This document shows, in pieces, positions 16,805 to 26,609 of a DNA stretch of 64,000 nt. The position numbers were made by a program, and so were the translations under genes. Every line of letters starts with the position of its first letter. Position 1 is the first letter of the stretch. The notes below the pieces were generated by a model, which was given only the letters and a program-made list of their open reading frames with translations, was not told where the DNA came from and did not search any database. This stretch comes from Prostheceraeus crozeri (taxonomy: Eukaryota; Platyhelminthes; Polycladida; Euryleptidae): contig CAJQUW010005321.1 of NCBI GenBank assembly GCA_907163375.1, positions 124,001-188,000 on the forward strand, written 5' to 3'.

Positions 16805-16996
16805 TCATGGTAGACTTTGTAGCACCTTGGACGTTTTGGGGTATTGAGCGCTCTTCTCACGCGGTGTCCACTCTTCATCTATCCAGACAATTCTTGCAGT
16901 CTTGCCTTTTTCGCAGGTCTTCTTCTGATCACACTTGTCCTCATCACACCACTCATTGACGATCATAGAATTACATGGTGTTTCTGAGTTAGTCAT
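16805..16996 (-). CDS. Accessory protein, frameshifted inverted duplicate of the gene at 17160
   Basis: A 63-residue frame. It shares CDQKKTCEKGK, an IVWIDEEWTP stretch and the surrounding DNA with the plus-strand gene at 17160-17411, in inverted orientation. About a dozen bases found after the ACACCG in the other copy are missing here. This shifts the frame, so the conserved end (K-R-P-R-C-Y-K-V-Y and D-F-S-S-L) is encoded in another frame down to about 16,765. The copy is either a recent pseudogene or a paralogue with a new tail. Function unknown. Confidence 0.45.
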   Translation of the reverse strand: MTNSETPCNSMIVNEWCDEDKCDQKKTCEKGKTARIVWIDEEWTPREKSAQYPKTSKVLQSLP

Positions 16997-17114
16997 CTTG
17001 GCGTGCTAGTTCGTATAATGTGAATAAGAATGCTACAATCTTCCGACTTATGTAGTCTTCATCTAAATTAGAATCATTCCGATTGGTTGTTGAGGAATTC
17101 ATTGTTGAAAAACA

Positions 17115-17122
17115 TATAAAAG
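17115..17122 (+). promoter_or_regulatory. TATA box (TATAAAAG)
   Basis: TATAAAAG lies 45 bases before the ATG at 17160, a normal distance for a short 5' untranslated region. Confidence 0.6.
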
Positions 17123-17159
17123 TCAGAAAATTGAAACACTTCTCATTCTCATCTATCTC

Positions 17160-17411
17160 ATGATGGAAGGTACATCTCCCGCCTTAGAGATCTTCAACAA
17201 AATCTTTGAAGTGGTCGACGAGTGGGATGAAGAGTGCGATCAGAAGGAGACTTGTGATAAAGGCAAGATTGTGCAAGTTGTGTGGAGTAATGGGGACTTT
17301 ACACCGAAAACAACGCGCGTGAGAAGAGCGCCCGATGCCCCTAAACGTCCAAGGTGCTACAAAGTCTACAATGACTTAAAAGTTCTTCCGCTTGACTTTT
17401 CCTCGCTATAA
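17160..17411 (+). CDS. Accessory protein with CDQKETCDKGK motif
   Basis: An 83-residue protein (ATG at 17160 or 17163). It has an acidic first third (EVVDEWDEECDQ), a cysteine pair in CDQKETCDK, a short beta-like stretch (KIVQVVWSNGDFTP), a basic segment (RVRRAPDAPKRPR) and the end CYKVYNDLKVLPLDFSSL. A divergent, damaged duplicate lies at 16805-16996. It has its own TATA box, and AATAAA follows at about 17,440. I do not recognise the family. Being small, acidic/basic and TATA-driven, it looks like an early accessory gene. Confidence 0.55.
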   Translation: MMEGTSPALEIFNKIFEVVDEWDEECDQKETCDKGKIVQVVWSNGDFTPKTTRVRRAPDAPKRPRCYKVYNDLKVLPLDFSSL

Positions 17412-17673
17412 AGTATATGTGCCTCAATTGTAAATAAACCTACATACTACATGTCCTTGTTTTGCAATGCTCTTATCTAGAAATGGAAATAAATGGAGGA
17501 ATTTAGATATGGGGTTAGTTGACACATTTATTATCGGTCTACTTTTCTATCAAAAGAGATCGCACCATTAGAGAAGATAGAAAGTGATTTTGTATACGTG
17601 TGGCGCAAGAGTGGCCTCCCACTTCATCCCTTCATCATATAACCTCCATGATAGAGGCAGTTCTTTAAAGAAC
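17412..17673. other. Intergenic spacer
   Basis: It contains an AATAAA signal shortly after the preceding gene. Nothing else was recognised. Confidence 0.4.
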
Positions 17674-17898
17674 TCATGGATCATTCTCAAATAACGTCCG
17701 ATTGTTAGAGGGCGGTATATGCTCCCACTCTACTGAATTGGCATCATCGTCAGTTGTTGATGCGCCGAGCAATGATGTTCGAGCAAGATTATTGAATATT
17801 CGCTCTTGCTCCTTCATCTGTACAAACACATGAAACAAATTTCTCGGTCTAAGCTGTGGCTTGTCAGGAGAGCTGACTGTCGTCTTAGGTGTTTTCAT
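17674..17898 (-). CDS. Small accessory protein of unknown function
   Basis: A 74-residue minus-strand protein with a TATA element (TTATATAA at 17938-17945) 40 bases before its ATG. It has a Thr/Pro/Lys N-terminus, a predicted helix (LFHVFVQMKEQERIFNNLA) and an acidic, polar end (DDDANSVEWEHIPP). No cysteine pairs and no recognised motif. The promoter supports it as a real short gene of the accessory region. Confidence 0.45.
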   Translation of the reverse strand: MKTPKTTVSSPDKPQLRPRNLFHVFVQMKEQERIFNNLARTSLLGASTTDDDANSVEWEHIPPSNNRTLFENDP

Positions 17899-17937
17899 GA
17901 TGGAGTATAAGAATGAAAATGAAAGAGAGGCAATGGT

Positions 17938-17945
17938 TTATATAA
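17938..17945 (-). promoter_or_regulatory. TATA box (TTATATAA)
   Basis: Located 40 bases upstream of the minus-strand ATG at 17898. Confidence 0.5.
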
Positions 17946-18056
17946 CCCTCTGATACAAAGACATGACTCAGTCTTTCTAATTATGTGATAGATTCAGTCA
18001 GACCGAAGTCTGTCCAGAGCAAACCACGAGGAGGTACTATCACTCTTGCTCCGTGT

Positions 18057-18072
18057 GGCTCTTAGAAGAGCC
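18057..18072 (-). terminator. Histone-type mRNA 3' stem-loop
   Basis: On the minus strand the sequence GGCTCTTCTAAGAGCC fits every position of the replication-dependent histone stem-loop consensus GGYYYUUHUHARRRCC. It is preceded by CCAAAC, the usual 5' flank, and followed by ACAC and a purine-rich GGAGCAAGAG that resembles a histone downstream element. The plus strand does not fit the consensus. It lies 30 bases after the stop of a short spliced frame. No histone coding sequence is nearby. Confidence 0.7.
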
Positions 18073-18101
18073 GTTTGGGGCGTTCTCGGGATCAAAAGAT
18101 C

Positions 18102-18250
18102 CTACGACTGATTTAAAAACTCTGAAAGTAAAAGAATAGGAGATTAGATGCGGTAAGGAAATGATCATGTTCAATTAACTTACTGTAAACTTTCTTCCGG
18201 ACTTTTCGGACGATGAAGTCCTCACGCTCGCCGGTGATGTCCATATTCAT
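18102..18250 (-). CDS. Short spliced frame before the histone-type stem-loop
   Basis: A start at 18250 and a predicted 62-base intron (18122-18183, donor GTAAGT, pyrimidine-rich acceptor ending TTTCAG) give a continuous 28-residue frame, rich in Arg/Lys and Val (VRKVRKKVY). The stop lies 30 bases before the stem-loop, a spacing typical of histone mRNAs. The frame is open a further 10 codons upstream of the ATG, so this may be the last part of a longer multi-exon gene, possibly continuing from the coiled-coil gene at 18363-19241. The splice signals are good; the coding status is uncertain. Confidence 0.35.
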
Positions 18251-18362
18251 ATGGAGACATCGGACTCCGTCGCCCTCGTAGCATTATTGTCGGGTCGCTC
18301 GTTATTGTCGGTACGTCACACACATTATTTTTGAAAAGGGGAAGATGGACTTCATACACTCT

Positions 18363-19241
18363 TCATTTTCTACACTTCTCACACTCATGCAATCGCTCCA
18401 CTTCAGCCACTAACCTCTTGTTCACACCCTTCACTTCCTCTGTTTCCTTCACCACGCTTCGCATCCGATCTATCTCATCATCCTTCCTCAACAAATTCTC
18501 CTGCAGACTACTCACCAAACTTGCTTTCTTCATCAGCTCACTCCTTTCCACCATCCACTCTTTCTCCTTCTGCCTCATACTTTCCAACTCTTCTCTCGTC
18601 ACCTTATACCCTTCAGTCTTCGCAGCCAACTTCTCATTCCGCATCACTAATACTTTATTCTTCTCCTCAACCGCCCTCAATCGATCCTTCATCCTTACAT
18701 ATTCATCTCTCGTGTTCCCTTCCTCCTTCCGAGGCGATGATTCTGCCACCGGTTTACCCACTTCCTTTCCCTCATCCTTCCCCTTCTCCTCAAGATCACC
18801 AATGTTCCCAAACAATTCTGTCAACACGTCATCCAAATCAACATCAACATCGGGCTTCTTGATGTCCCCTCTCAACTCCACTTCTTTCTCACTCAAACCC
18901 TCATCAGTCGCCTTGGTTGCACCTTTCTTCCCCACCGCACCTTCAATCGTCGCCACTGGCATTCTCACCTCTTCCATATCCATCAAAACTCCCTCATACC
19001 ACGACTTAAACCCCTGCATACTAATATTGCCACTAGGGCACTGGCTATGGTTCCTAATGAACTCTACATCACTCGCCTCCTCACATACTACCTTATGATG
19101 CACACACACCCTCAACAACACTTTCCTCACATGCTCGTCCACCGTCCCCTCTTTGGTGTGCTTTTTGAGCTCGCTGCCTCTGGCAATACGGCCACAGCTA
19201 CACCTGCCGATGAGCATCCTTGCGTTAATCATTTTAGTCAT
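18363..19241 (-). CDS. Accessory Cys-rich coiled-coil protein
   Basis: A 292-residue protein. The first 70 residues are rich in Cys and His (RCSCGR, CVHHKVVCEE) and may bind metal. An acidic, charged linker follows (residues about 95-165). The last 120 residues are a strongly heptad-like coiled coil rich in E, K, R, M and L, ending in CEKCRK. A predicted 53-base intron at 19252-19304 (GTAAGT donor, TTTACAG acceptor) lies in its 5' leader. Base composition here is more GC-rich than in the left half of the element. I do not recognise the family; oligomerisation through the coiled coil is likely. Confidence 0.55.
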   Translation of the reverse strand: MTKMINARMLIGRCSCGRIARGSELKKHTKEGTVDEHVRKVLLRVCVHHKVVCEEASDVEFIRNHSQCPSGNISMQGFKSWYEGVLMDMEEVRMPVATIEGAVGKKGATKATDEGLSEKEVELRGDIKKPDVDVDLDDVLTELFGNIGDLEEKGKDEGKEVGKPVAESSPRKEEGNTRDEYVRMKDRLRAVEEKNKVLVMRNEKLAAKTEGYKVTREELESMRQKEKEWMVERSELMKKASLVSSLQENLLRKDDEIDRMRSVVKETEEVKGVNKRLVAEVERLHECEKCRK

Positions 19242-19251
19242 AGTGACGATT

Positions 19252-19304
19252 CTGTAAAGATAGAGTAAAAATTTGATAGCCAGTATTTATAGGATACTAC
19301 TTAC
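19252..19304 (-). other. Predicted 53-base leader intron of the coiled-coil gene
   Basis: The donor GTAAGT lies at 19304-19299 and the acceptor TATCTTTACAG ends at 19252, 10 bases before the ATG at 19241. The spliced leader would carry a short upstream frame that overlaps this start. Confidence 0.45.
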
Positions 19305-20167
19305 TGATATGCATTGAAAGACTAAGTCTAGGTGTTAGGCTCTTGAATCCGTTACAAGCATTACTCAGAGGGGATGTTATCCCAGCTGCAAGGCCTCGAC
19401 CCACAAATCCAACCTGAGGAGGACAGAGCGTGCGTCATGTCACTGTGTTGGTGTCTGGACCCCGATTTTGACATGAAAACTGGTGGAGTTATTTACAGGA
19501 GGAAACGTACCAAATCGCAGAGACTCACAAACGACTGCTTTTTATTCAAAAACTTTAATCATCATCATTAATTAGTATTTTAGTACTACTCATAAAACGT
19601 TTATAAGTAGTCTGTCACCTACAGCACATCATGAGCTGTCAAACGTCTTTTGAATCAAGTCTAAAGGACTTGTAGAAGCAAATATAACTCTCTGTCTCTC
19701 TGTCGTGCGGTATGTCAGATATCGTCCCTGTCAGTGTTTATTGATTTTGCCTATTCTTTTGCTTGTAGGTCATGTATAAGTAAAATAATTATATCACTGG
19801 TCTCGTTATCATCTCAGCTTTGAGTACCCGTAAATATTTTTTCTTGTATTTGCGTCTGTTCTACGTGTAAGGAAGATTTAGTGTTTCCTTTATCGTCATT
19901 TGTGAATATTGCTCTCAATCTATTATCTGCAAGCTGTAGTGCTTCATCGGGTATTGTCTGTGGTCGCGTGTAGGTCTCGTATTGTCAGACTAGTTACCTT
20001 GTTACACTGGTCTTGTCAGCTGATCGCCGCATCATGCGTCAACTCTCCCTTTCGGCTGAAAATCGGATTATTGATTTTCTGTGACGTAATTGTTCGAGAC
20101 GTCATGCGTCTTACTATTTTTAGAAAATTGTCAATTCCCCTTTGTTGTTCTTTTGTTTGCAACTACA
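19305..20167. other. Boundary zone between Polinton-like element and LINE
   Basis: The right end of the viral element must lie in or before this stretch, but no terminal repeat could be matched because the left end is outside the window. A 65-codon plus-strand frame at 19374-19571 is possible but unsupported. The part after about 19,850 is probably the 5' untranslated region of the LINE. Confidence 0.35.
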
Positions 20168-20923
20168 ATGTCGAATTCACCGAATGTAAAGAGATCCACG
20201 CGATCTGGATCGAGTTCAGCCGCAGTCAATCTAAATGATATCAAACTACGGATTGACAACAAGATGACAGACTTGACAAGTCTGATCGAGAGGACAAGGA
20301 ATGAAATCATACAGACCTTCCGCCAAGATCTGGACGAACTTAGTCAAACAACAACAGCTGTCAAAGTAGACGTAATTGAACTACAAAAGAGCAGTGAGCT
20401 TCTTAAGAGGAATTATGAGAACATGAAGATCGAGTTAAAGGCATTGAAAGATCAGCAAATTAATGCATTTCACGAAATGACTTTTGAAATTGAGGAGAGG
20501 GAACGCAGAAAATTAAACCTTGTAATTTCCGGCTTACCAGAATCTTTGTCTGATTCTACCGACAATGGTAAGCAGCACGACTTGGTCGGCTGTCAGAAGT
20601 TGCTTTCAGCTTTGAGCCTCCCCAACACGCATAATATAGAACATGTCCATCGAATCGGTCAAGTAGGATCAGCGAAAAGACAAAGATTACTGAAACTGAA
20701 CTGTAAGAGCATCGAGGAAAAGATTACCATATTGAAAAAGTCTAAAGAGTTGAGATCACATCAAGAATTCCAGGGCATCTACATCAACCCGGATCGAACA
20801 CAACTTCAACGGGCAATCCACAAAGGGCTTCGAGAAGAATTGTTTCGCAGGAAAAATAACGGCGAGGATGTCATCATACTTAGAGATCGAGTTGTCGTTC
20901 GACGGAGTACACGACATTTTTAA
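20168..20923 (+). CDS. LINE ORF1 protein (nucleic-acid chaperone-like)
   Basis: A 252-residue protein starting MSNSPNVKRS. It has a basic/Ser-rich N-terminus, a long coiled coil (about residues 25-120), an RRM-like core opening with RKLNLVISGLPES (about residue 118) and a basic C-terminal domain with HRIGQV and a VVVRRS end. This is the standard plan of L1-type and many CR1-type ORF1 proteins, which bind LINE RNA. It is the best preserved part of this LINE; ORF2 follows after 41 bases. Confidence 0.7.
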   Translation: MSNSPNVKRSTRSGSSSAAVNLNDIKLRIDNKMTDLTSLIERTRNEIIQTFRQDLDELSQTTTAVKVDVIELQKSSELLKRNYENMKIELKALKDQQINAFHEMTFEIEERERRKLNLVISGLPESLSDSTDNGKQHDLVGCQKLLSALSLPNTHNIEHVHRIGQVGSAKRQRLLKLNCKSIEEKITILKKSKELRSHQEFQGIYINPDRTQLQRAIHKGLREELFRRKNNGEDVIILRDRVVVRRSTRHF

Positions 20924-20964
20924 ATCCGCTTTTAAGTCTCGTTCCTACACGTAAAGCAAATGAG

Positions 20965-23592
20965 ATGAGGTCTCCAGTGGCAAGAAGAAATTGGCTTATC
21001 TTTTGCAATGCGCAGTCATTGTTTTATAAACTAGACGAACTAAGACCCCAGCGTATCTCACTCAAGCCTGTTTTTATATGTGTAACAGAGACGTGGTTAA
21101 CACCTGACATCGTGGATAGTTTGATTTCTATTGATGATTTTAACATTTTTCGAAATGACCGACAGGATGATTTGACTGATAAACGTCGCGGTGGTGGCAC
21201 TCTTATTTATGCTGCCTCTTCTTCATCCTCTGTACATTTTCCGCACAATTTTGTAAAACCGTATGGTATTGAATATAATTTGATCAAATTTGAAGATGTC
21301 ACATATTCCTTGTCCTATCTTTTGTGCATATATACACCGCCAGGTTTAAGAGCGGACACTTTCAATCAAGTCAGAGAATTTGTTGTTGATGTGCTTGATT
21401 TTCTATTAGGATGTACTCCTAACGCAGAAATATTTGTATGCGGAGACCTAATTAGATATGATTTTTCATTCCTTCAACCACAGTTTGATATTGTTAATAT
21501 TGTTAATTTGCCCACTTTTGGAAATGCTACTCTCGACAAGTTTTATTGTAATGAACGGTTGACAAATAGTTTTGAAATTTTGACAGCTCCACCTCTGGGT
21601 TATGCAACACACCTGCACAATATTGTCATAGTTACTAGAAATGTTGACGAATTTTCTAGAGATGCTCAAGTACAGGAAGCGTTTGATTTTAGAAACCCAA
21701 ATCTTGTTGCTTTTTCCAAGCATCTCGAGGAGTCTGACTGGTCGAATGTTTTTCACTCTGGTAATGTGGAAAGCAGTGTAAGTCATTTTTACGACATTTT
21801 TCAACAAGCCATGTCAAAAATACCGGTCTCCTTCATCAAAATCACTCAAAAAAACAAACCGTGGATTACTCCCGTAGTAATTGATCTCATCAGCAAACGC
21901 TGGCTAGCCTATCGCAAAGGAAATTTCTCCTTTTTCGCCACTACAAAATCAAAGTTCGAGCCGAAATATACAAGTCAAAGAAGATCTGGAGCTCTAAAAT
22001 GTGAACGACATTCAAAGGAACATGGTCAGTCGTTGATGACATACAAGGCAAAAAGTCAAAGGATTCTCAAAGCCAAATGGTTTCATTGTTTTCAAATTCT
22101 GTACAAGCAGTTGAATCCCTTAACATGTTCTTTTCAAGTTTTTTTGAGACCAGTGATAATTTTCCTGCTTTGCGTACAGATGAACCTTAAGAGATTATGT
22201 TATGTAATTGTGATGATGTGTTTTCTCTTTTAAAGAAGCTGCGAACTGACAAAGCTCCAGGTAGTGATGGTATTCATCCTTTGTTATTGAAAGTCTCGGC
22301 TTCTCAGATCTGTGAGCCCTTGTCTTACATTTTTAATTTGTCCTTTCGCACTGGCTCTGTTCCAAGTGTCTGGAAAATTGCTAATGTGAACCCGGTCCCT
22401 AAGGCTTTCCCTGTTCGTAAGGAGAATTTGAGACCAGTATCGCTGCTGCTTGTCATCAATAGAGTTTGTGAAGGTATTGTTTTGAAATGTTATCGCAATC
22501 CTCTTGTCAATTCCTACGATCGTAATCAATTCGCGTACAGATCAAAATCATCTACAGTCTGTGCTCTTATTACCATCCATGATACTATACTCAAGATGTT
22601 AGAATTACCAAATGTCAAAGCAGTTCGAATTTTAACTTTTGATATGAGTCATGCGTTTGAACCAGTTCCACACGACCTTTTAATGTTTTGTCTGTCAAAT
22701 CTTTCCATTCCAAATCGCAACTTTTTTGTAAACTGGATTAACAGTATGTGATCGGCAGCAACGTGTGAAAATAGGCGAGACCATCAGTTCTCTTGTACAT
22801 GTCTCAAACGGCGTCCCTCAGGGGTCACTTTTAGGACCCCAACCTATTTTCATTATACTTATCGAGTTATGAATCTCTGGATACGAATGTCCAAGTGGTA
22901 AAGTACGCCGATGATGTAACGTTGCTTATTCCTGTCTTTAAAACTCATCTAGACGATAATTCCCTTTTCTCTTCTGAAGTTGACCATTTTAGAAATTGGT
23001 GTCATGAAAAGCGAATGTTGATTAACGAAAACAAAACGAAAGTTATGAATATCAATTTATCTTGTTCACCCCTACAAACTATGTCGAATTTTGAGTCCGT
23101 AACTTCCGTGAAGATTTTAGGTATTGTTTTTAATCACAATCTCACATGGTCGCATCATTTCCAACATGTATCTACTAGTGTCTCTATGTACTACGAATTT
23201 TGAAGCCGATTCTGACTCATGACCAACTTGTTGTTGTTTTTAAAAGCATCATACGCTCTGTAATTGACTATGCCTCGGCAGTATTTATAAATCCAGGCAG
23301 TGTCTTGAACTCTAAGCTTGAAATTTTATGCAAGAGAGCTTTCCGAATCATTCATGGTTTCAATGTGAGGACTTGTAGTGAATGTTCTATGCTCGATGTC
23401 GACAAACGAAGGAATGAACTTGCTCTTCCACTATTCCGACAAATTCTAGATGATCCGAACCATATTCTGAATCATCTCCTCCCAATTCGATCGAAACGGA
23501 GCTCAAGACTGATCTTACCTCAAGTGAAGACAATGAGAAGGCGAAATGGTTTTGTGCTATCGTGTTCAGTATTGTATAATAGCACTTGTTGA
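20965..23592 (+). pseudogene. LINE ORF2 (endonuclease and reverse transcriptase), broken
   Basis: The N-terminal part is an apurinic-like endonuclease (NAQSLFYKLDEL, VTETWL, FRNDR, GGGTLIY). The usual GDxN catalytic step reads CGDLIRYD here. The reverse transcriptase follows after frame changes: KAPGSDGIHPLLLK at about 22,245, PQGSLLGP near 22,818, KYADDVTLLIP near 22,898, then a C-terminal VIDYASAVF...FRIIHG. At least four frame breaks and stops separate these pieces. It is inactive. Confidence 0.8.
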
Positions 23593-23707
23593 ACAAATAC
23601 GCTCGTATCGCATGACATTTCTGTTCTTAAAATCTCCCCGATTCCCATTGGAGATTTCTTATGTTGATTTGTTTTTCAAATATACGCTTATTATTATTAT
23701 TATTAAA

Positions 23708-24002
23708 GTTCGGCCTACTATTTCGGTCTACTATCATCAAATGGTCAGTCATGCTATACTGACTAACCTATAAGTCTGACTCCTTAGCTGATATCAACAA
23801 TGAAAAGTCAGAAGTCCGATATCGGGCCTCAAGAGAAAGGACTTACCTGTAGTCAGTTTCTCGACTTAGTGAGATTCCTCTCTCCCGTACTCGTGCTTAT
23901 ATATCCTGTGAATATGCAATCGATAAGAGGTGGGGGGGGTCAGACATTGGTTACCCAAATTTTGACGCTGAATTCAAATCTGGTCTTAGTTTTCTCGTCC
24001 GA
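23708..24002. other. Unassigned stretch
   Basis: It holds a short G-run near 23,930-23,940. Nothing else was recognised. Confidence 0.3.
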
Positions 24003-24670
24003 TGCTTCGTTCGCCCGCTGGAGTCCAAAACACAAATTCAACCTCTGACGGCTCTCAAACATGACCAAAAGTCTCAATGTCACTCTCAAGCCTCAGCAAT
24101 GAAAGATGGGGCCAAACTGTGCTTTCCAATGAATTTGTGACAATCTTAGCTTTCAAACGAGCTATGCACGACTTTCTACGATCTCTAGAACCAAAGTTGG
24201 AAGAAACGCTGCCGAGGGGGGGTCGAAGTTCTTCGTTGTTTGGCCTACTACTTTGAAAACAATTCCACTAGACCCAAAATTGGCCACAAAGTCCAAATCT
24301 GCCGTCCATTTACACATACGAGGCTTCGTTTAGCCGCTACAGACCAAAATTGACCAATTCAACCTCTGACGGCGCTCTAAAATGGCCAAAAGTTTCAGTG
24401 TCACTCTCAAGCCTCAGCAGTGAAAGATGGGGCCAAACTGTGCTTTCCAATGAATTTGTGGCACTCTTAGCTTTCAAGGGAGCTATTGCACAACTCTCTA
24501 CCATTTCTAGAACCAAAGTTGGAAGTATGCTGCCGAGGGGGGTCGAAGTTCTTCATTTTTAGCCCTATGACGCTGGAAACAACTCTCCTAGACCCAAAAT
24601 TGGCCAAAAAGCCCAAATCCGCCGTCCATCTCACGTACAAGGCTTCGTTTCACCGCTACAGCCAGTTTCT
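24003..24670 (+). repeat. Tandem repeat, unit about 321 bases, two copies and a partial third
   Basis: The block from about 24,003 (TGCTTCGTTCGCCCGCTG, CAACCTCTGACGG, CAAGCCTCAGCAATGAAAG) recurs about 321 bases later with some substitutions, and its first 40 bases recur again at about 24,631. No coding signal is consistent across the copies. Confidence 0.75.
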
Positions 24671-24849
24671 CACTCAAAAACACACAAAAACACGCCTGAA
24701 CCACACCTACACCCAAGAAAGACAACATGTCGACCCAGAATTTCATCAGGAATCCAAATCTAAACGCAAAATAAACCTACAACCATCCCTACACACCAAA
24801 AAAAAAAGACCGTCGCCCAAGAACAACCACGACGGTCGACCAAGACCCG

Positions 24850-25440
24850 TGGCGGCTCGTCCATTTGGGCAGGTGGGGCACTGCCCCATCTATTGAAATG
24901 TTGTCTAACTTAAATAACCAGCAACATCAGTAGTAGACTCCATTTCTTGATCATAAATTTCAACTATACTTCATGTACATCTATTCCATTTGCGCGACAG
25001 TGACGCTAGCAGAATCCATCAATCGTTTTCAAGACTGATGGGCGCGCCCAAGCATCGAGATTGAGATGACGTGAGAGTGGTTCATTTCACGATCTGAGCG
25101 AATAGACAGAATTAACACGCGATGAATGCGTCACAGAATGGGCACTCGAGAGGGAGCCCTAACGCTTCTGATTGGTTAACCGTCAATGCAAAGACAATGC
25201 ATTGTGATTCCCTTTTTACTGAGTGAGGTGATGTGAGGTTAGCACCAGCGATCAATCCATGAATAGACAAAATGTTGCTTCAACCGTGTAACTAAATGCA
25301 GTGACTTAGACTTACACATGTATAGCATGTTGCTAACATATTCTTTGCTTTTCATTTACAAAATAAGATCCTTTAGACTAGATTTTTGATTATGTAAAAT
25401 CTCATGCTTATGCCCCACCTGCCCTATCAACCAGAGCGGT
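24850..25440. mobile_element. Small non-autonomous element with inverted ends (tentative)
   Basis: GGGCAGGTGGGGCA at 24867-24880 is matched by its exact reverse complement at 25411-25424, with weaker similarity outside (GGCGGCTCG versus GCGACCGCTC). There is no coding capacity between. Target duplication was not identified, so superfamily and exact ends are open. Confidence 0.45.
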
Positions 25441-25640
25441 CGCCGCGACCGCCATGGTCAGTCGCCTTCGGAGTCGCCTAAAGGTCGCCCTCAGCGTCGC
25501 CGGGGATTCCTATTTGTCCACCGCCCTGACTGCCTGGGGCGGTCGCCTTAAGAGCTGGGGCGCAGTCGCCCGGAGGTCTAACAGCGGTCGCCTAGCAGAT
25601 GAGGTGCGGTCGCCTGTAGGTAGCTGCGGTCGCCGATTCT
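25432..25640. repeat. GC-rich GGTCGCC minisatellite
   Basis: About ten irregularly spaced copies of GGTCGCC or AGTCGCC lie in a strongly GC-rich block that stands out from its AT-rich surroundings. Confidence 0.6.
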
Positions 25641-26600
25641 ACCGATTTGTCCCTACCCTTCAGTTGAAATTTCCCATTGCGCTATTAATTAGTAAAACCC
25701 TAGCTATCTCCCTAAGATGCAGGTGCTTCAGTATTGCTCCACTGAAAACCAACAAGCTTCCTAGCTATGAGGAGTAGTAGAAATAAAACGAAATTACACA
25801 GAATACGATATTTTGCAATACACCTGCACCGATTCAATGAAAATTTAATGTGCACACATGAAAATTGTATTTATAAGCACTGAAGATACAAAAGTACAAA
25901 TTAACGATCGAAAAATACAAATGTTCTATGGAAGTTACAAAATGTTCTAAGAAAGGCATCGAAAGACATATGTAGTACGATCTAAATAACAGGAACTTTC
26001 TTAATAACATTGAAATTTGATGACTCCAAATTGTCAGAAAAAAGCATCGATTTTCCAGTTAAAATTTCAACAGAAACATGCGGGTTTGATGTTGTTAATA
26101 AAGTTCCTGCTATTTAGATTATATGCACAATAACAGCTACACAGATAACCAGGAATAACACCAAATACAAGAGATGAAAAATTGAGTCACCTATTGAGAA
26201 AAGGGGCATCAGGCACAATTACTCAGCTGCAGGGGAGCGTTGGTGGCTCCTTCCATCAGATCTATCTTTTGCGTGCTTTAGTACGCTCTGCAAAGAGGCC
26301 TCTATTTCCTTCTCAGTCACATGAGATCTAGAAAGTTTGATACCGCACGATAAATTCGGGAATTCTTGAATGGAAATTTGTTGTTCCTGCCGTGAAATGA
26401 ATACTTCTTCGAAATATCCGCAGCCAAAATCCTTCAAAATATTCGACGGCATAAATTGTTTAGTCCGGGTCGACCGCGCGCTAACGCCTCATTACGGCAC
26501 CGGAACCCGCCACCCCGGGAGGGGAGGGGGGCGTGTGTTGGGAAGAGAGAGATGTAGTGGGTACAGTAAGAAGCTGGAAAACTGAATATTAAATTTGACA
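25641..26600. other. Unassigned stretch with one short inverted repeat
   Basis: An imperfect inverted repeat pairs 25,980-26,010 (ATCTAAATAACAGGAACTTT) with about 26,090-26,122. A G-rich stretch lies near 26,515-26,531. No coding sequence is supported. Confidence 0.35.
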
Positions 26601-26609
26601 ATTTACCAT

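Larger units (their letters stand above)
20168..23707 (+). mobile_element. CR1/jockey-group-like non-LTR retrotransposon, decayed
   Basis: It contains a coiled-coil ORF1 and an endonuclease-reverse transcriptase ORF2 in several frames, and ends in a short TTA/ATT microsatellite (about 23,688-23,707), a common LINE tail. Clade assignment is from the endonuclease style (ETWL..., GGGTLIY) and RT motifs only. Confidence 0.75.

Noticed and set aside
18331-19098. Long plus-strand open frame of 255 codons
   Set aside because: It is the antisense of the coiled-coil gene at 18363-19241, with Ser/Phe-rich low-complexity composition typical of the complement of an E/K-rich coding strand.
18363-19241. 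VxCxE-like string (VVCEE) in the coiled-coil protein as an Rb-binding motif
   Set aside because: The first position is V, not L or I, and nothing else supports it.
19305-19860. Right terminal inverted repeat of the Polinton-like element
   Set aside because: No terminal repeat can be paired because the left end is outside the window, and no 6-bp duplication could be tested.
25454-25777. 107-codon frame in the GC-rich block
   Set aside because: It is generated by the repeated GGTCGCC units and shows no protein-like composition.
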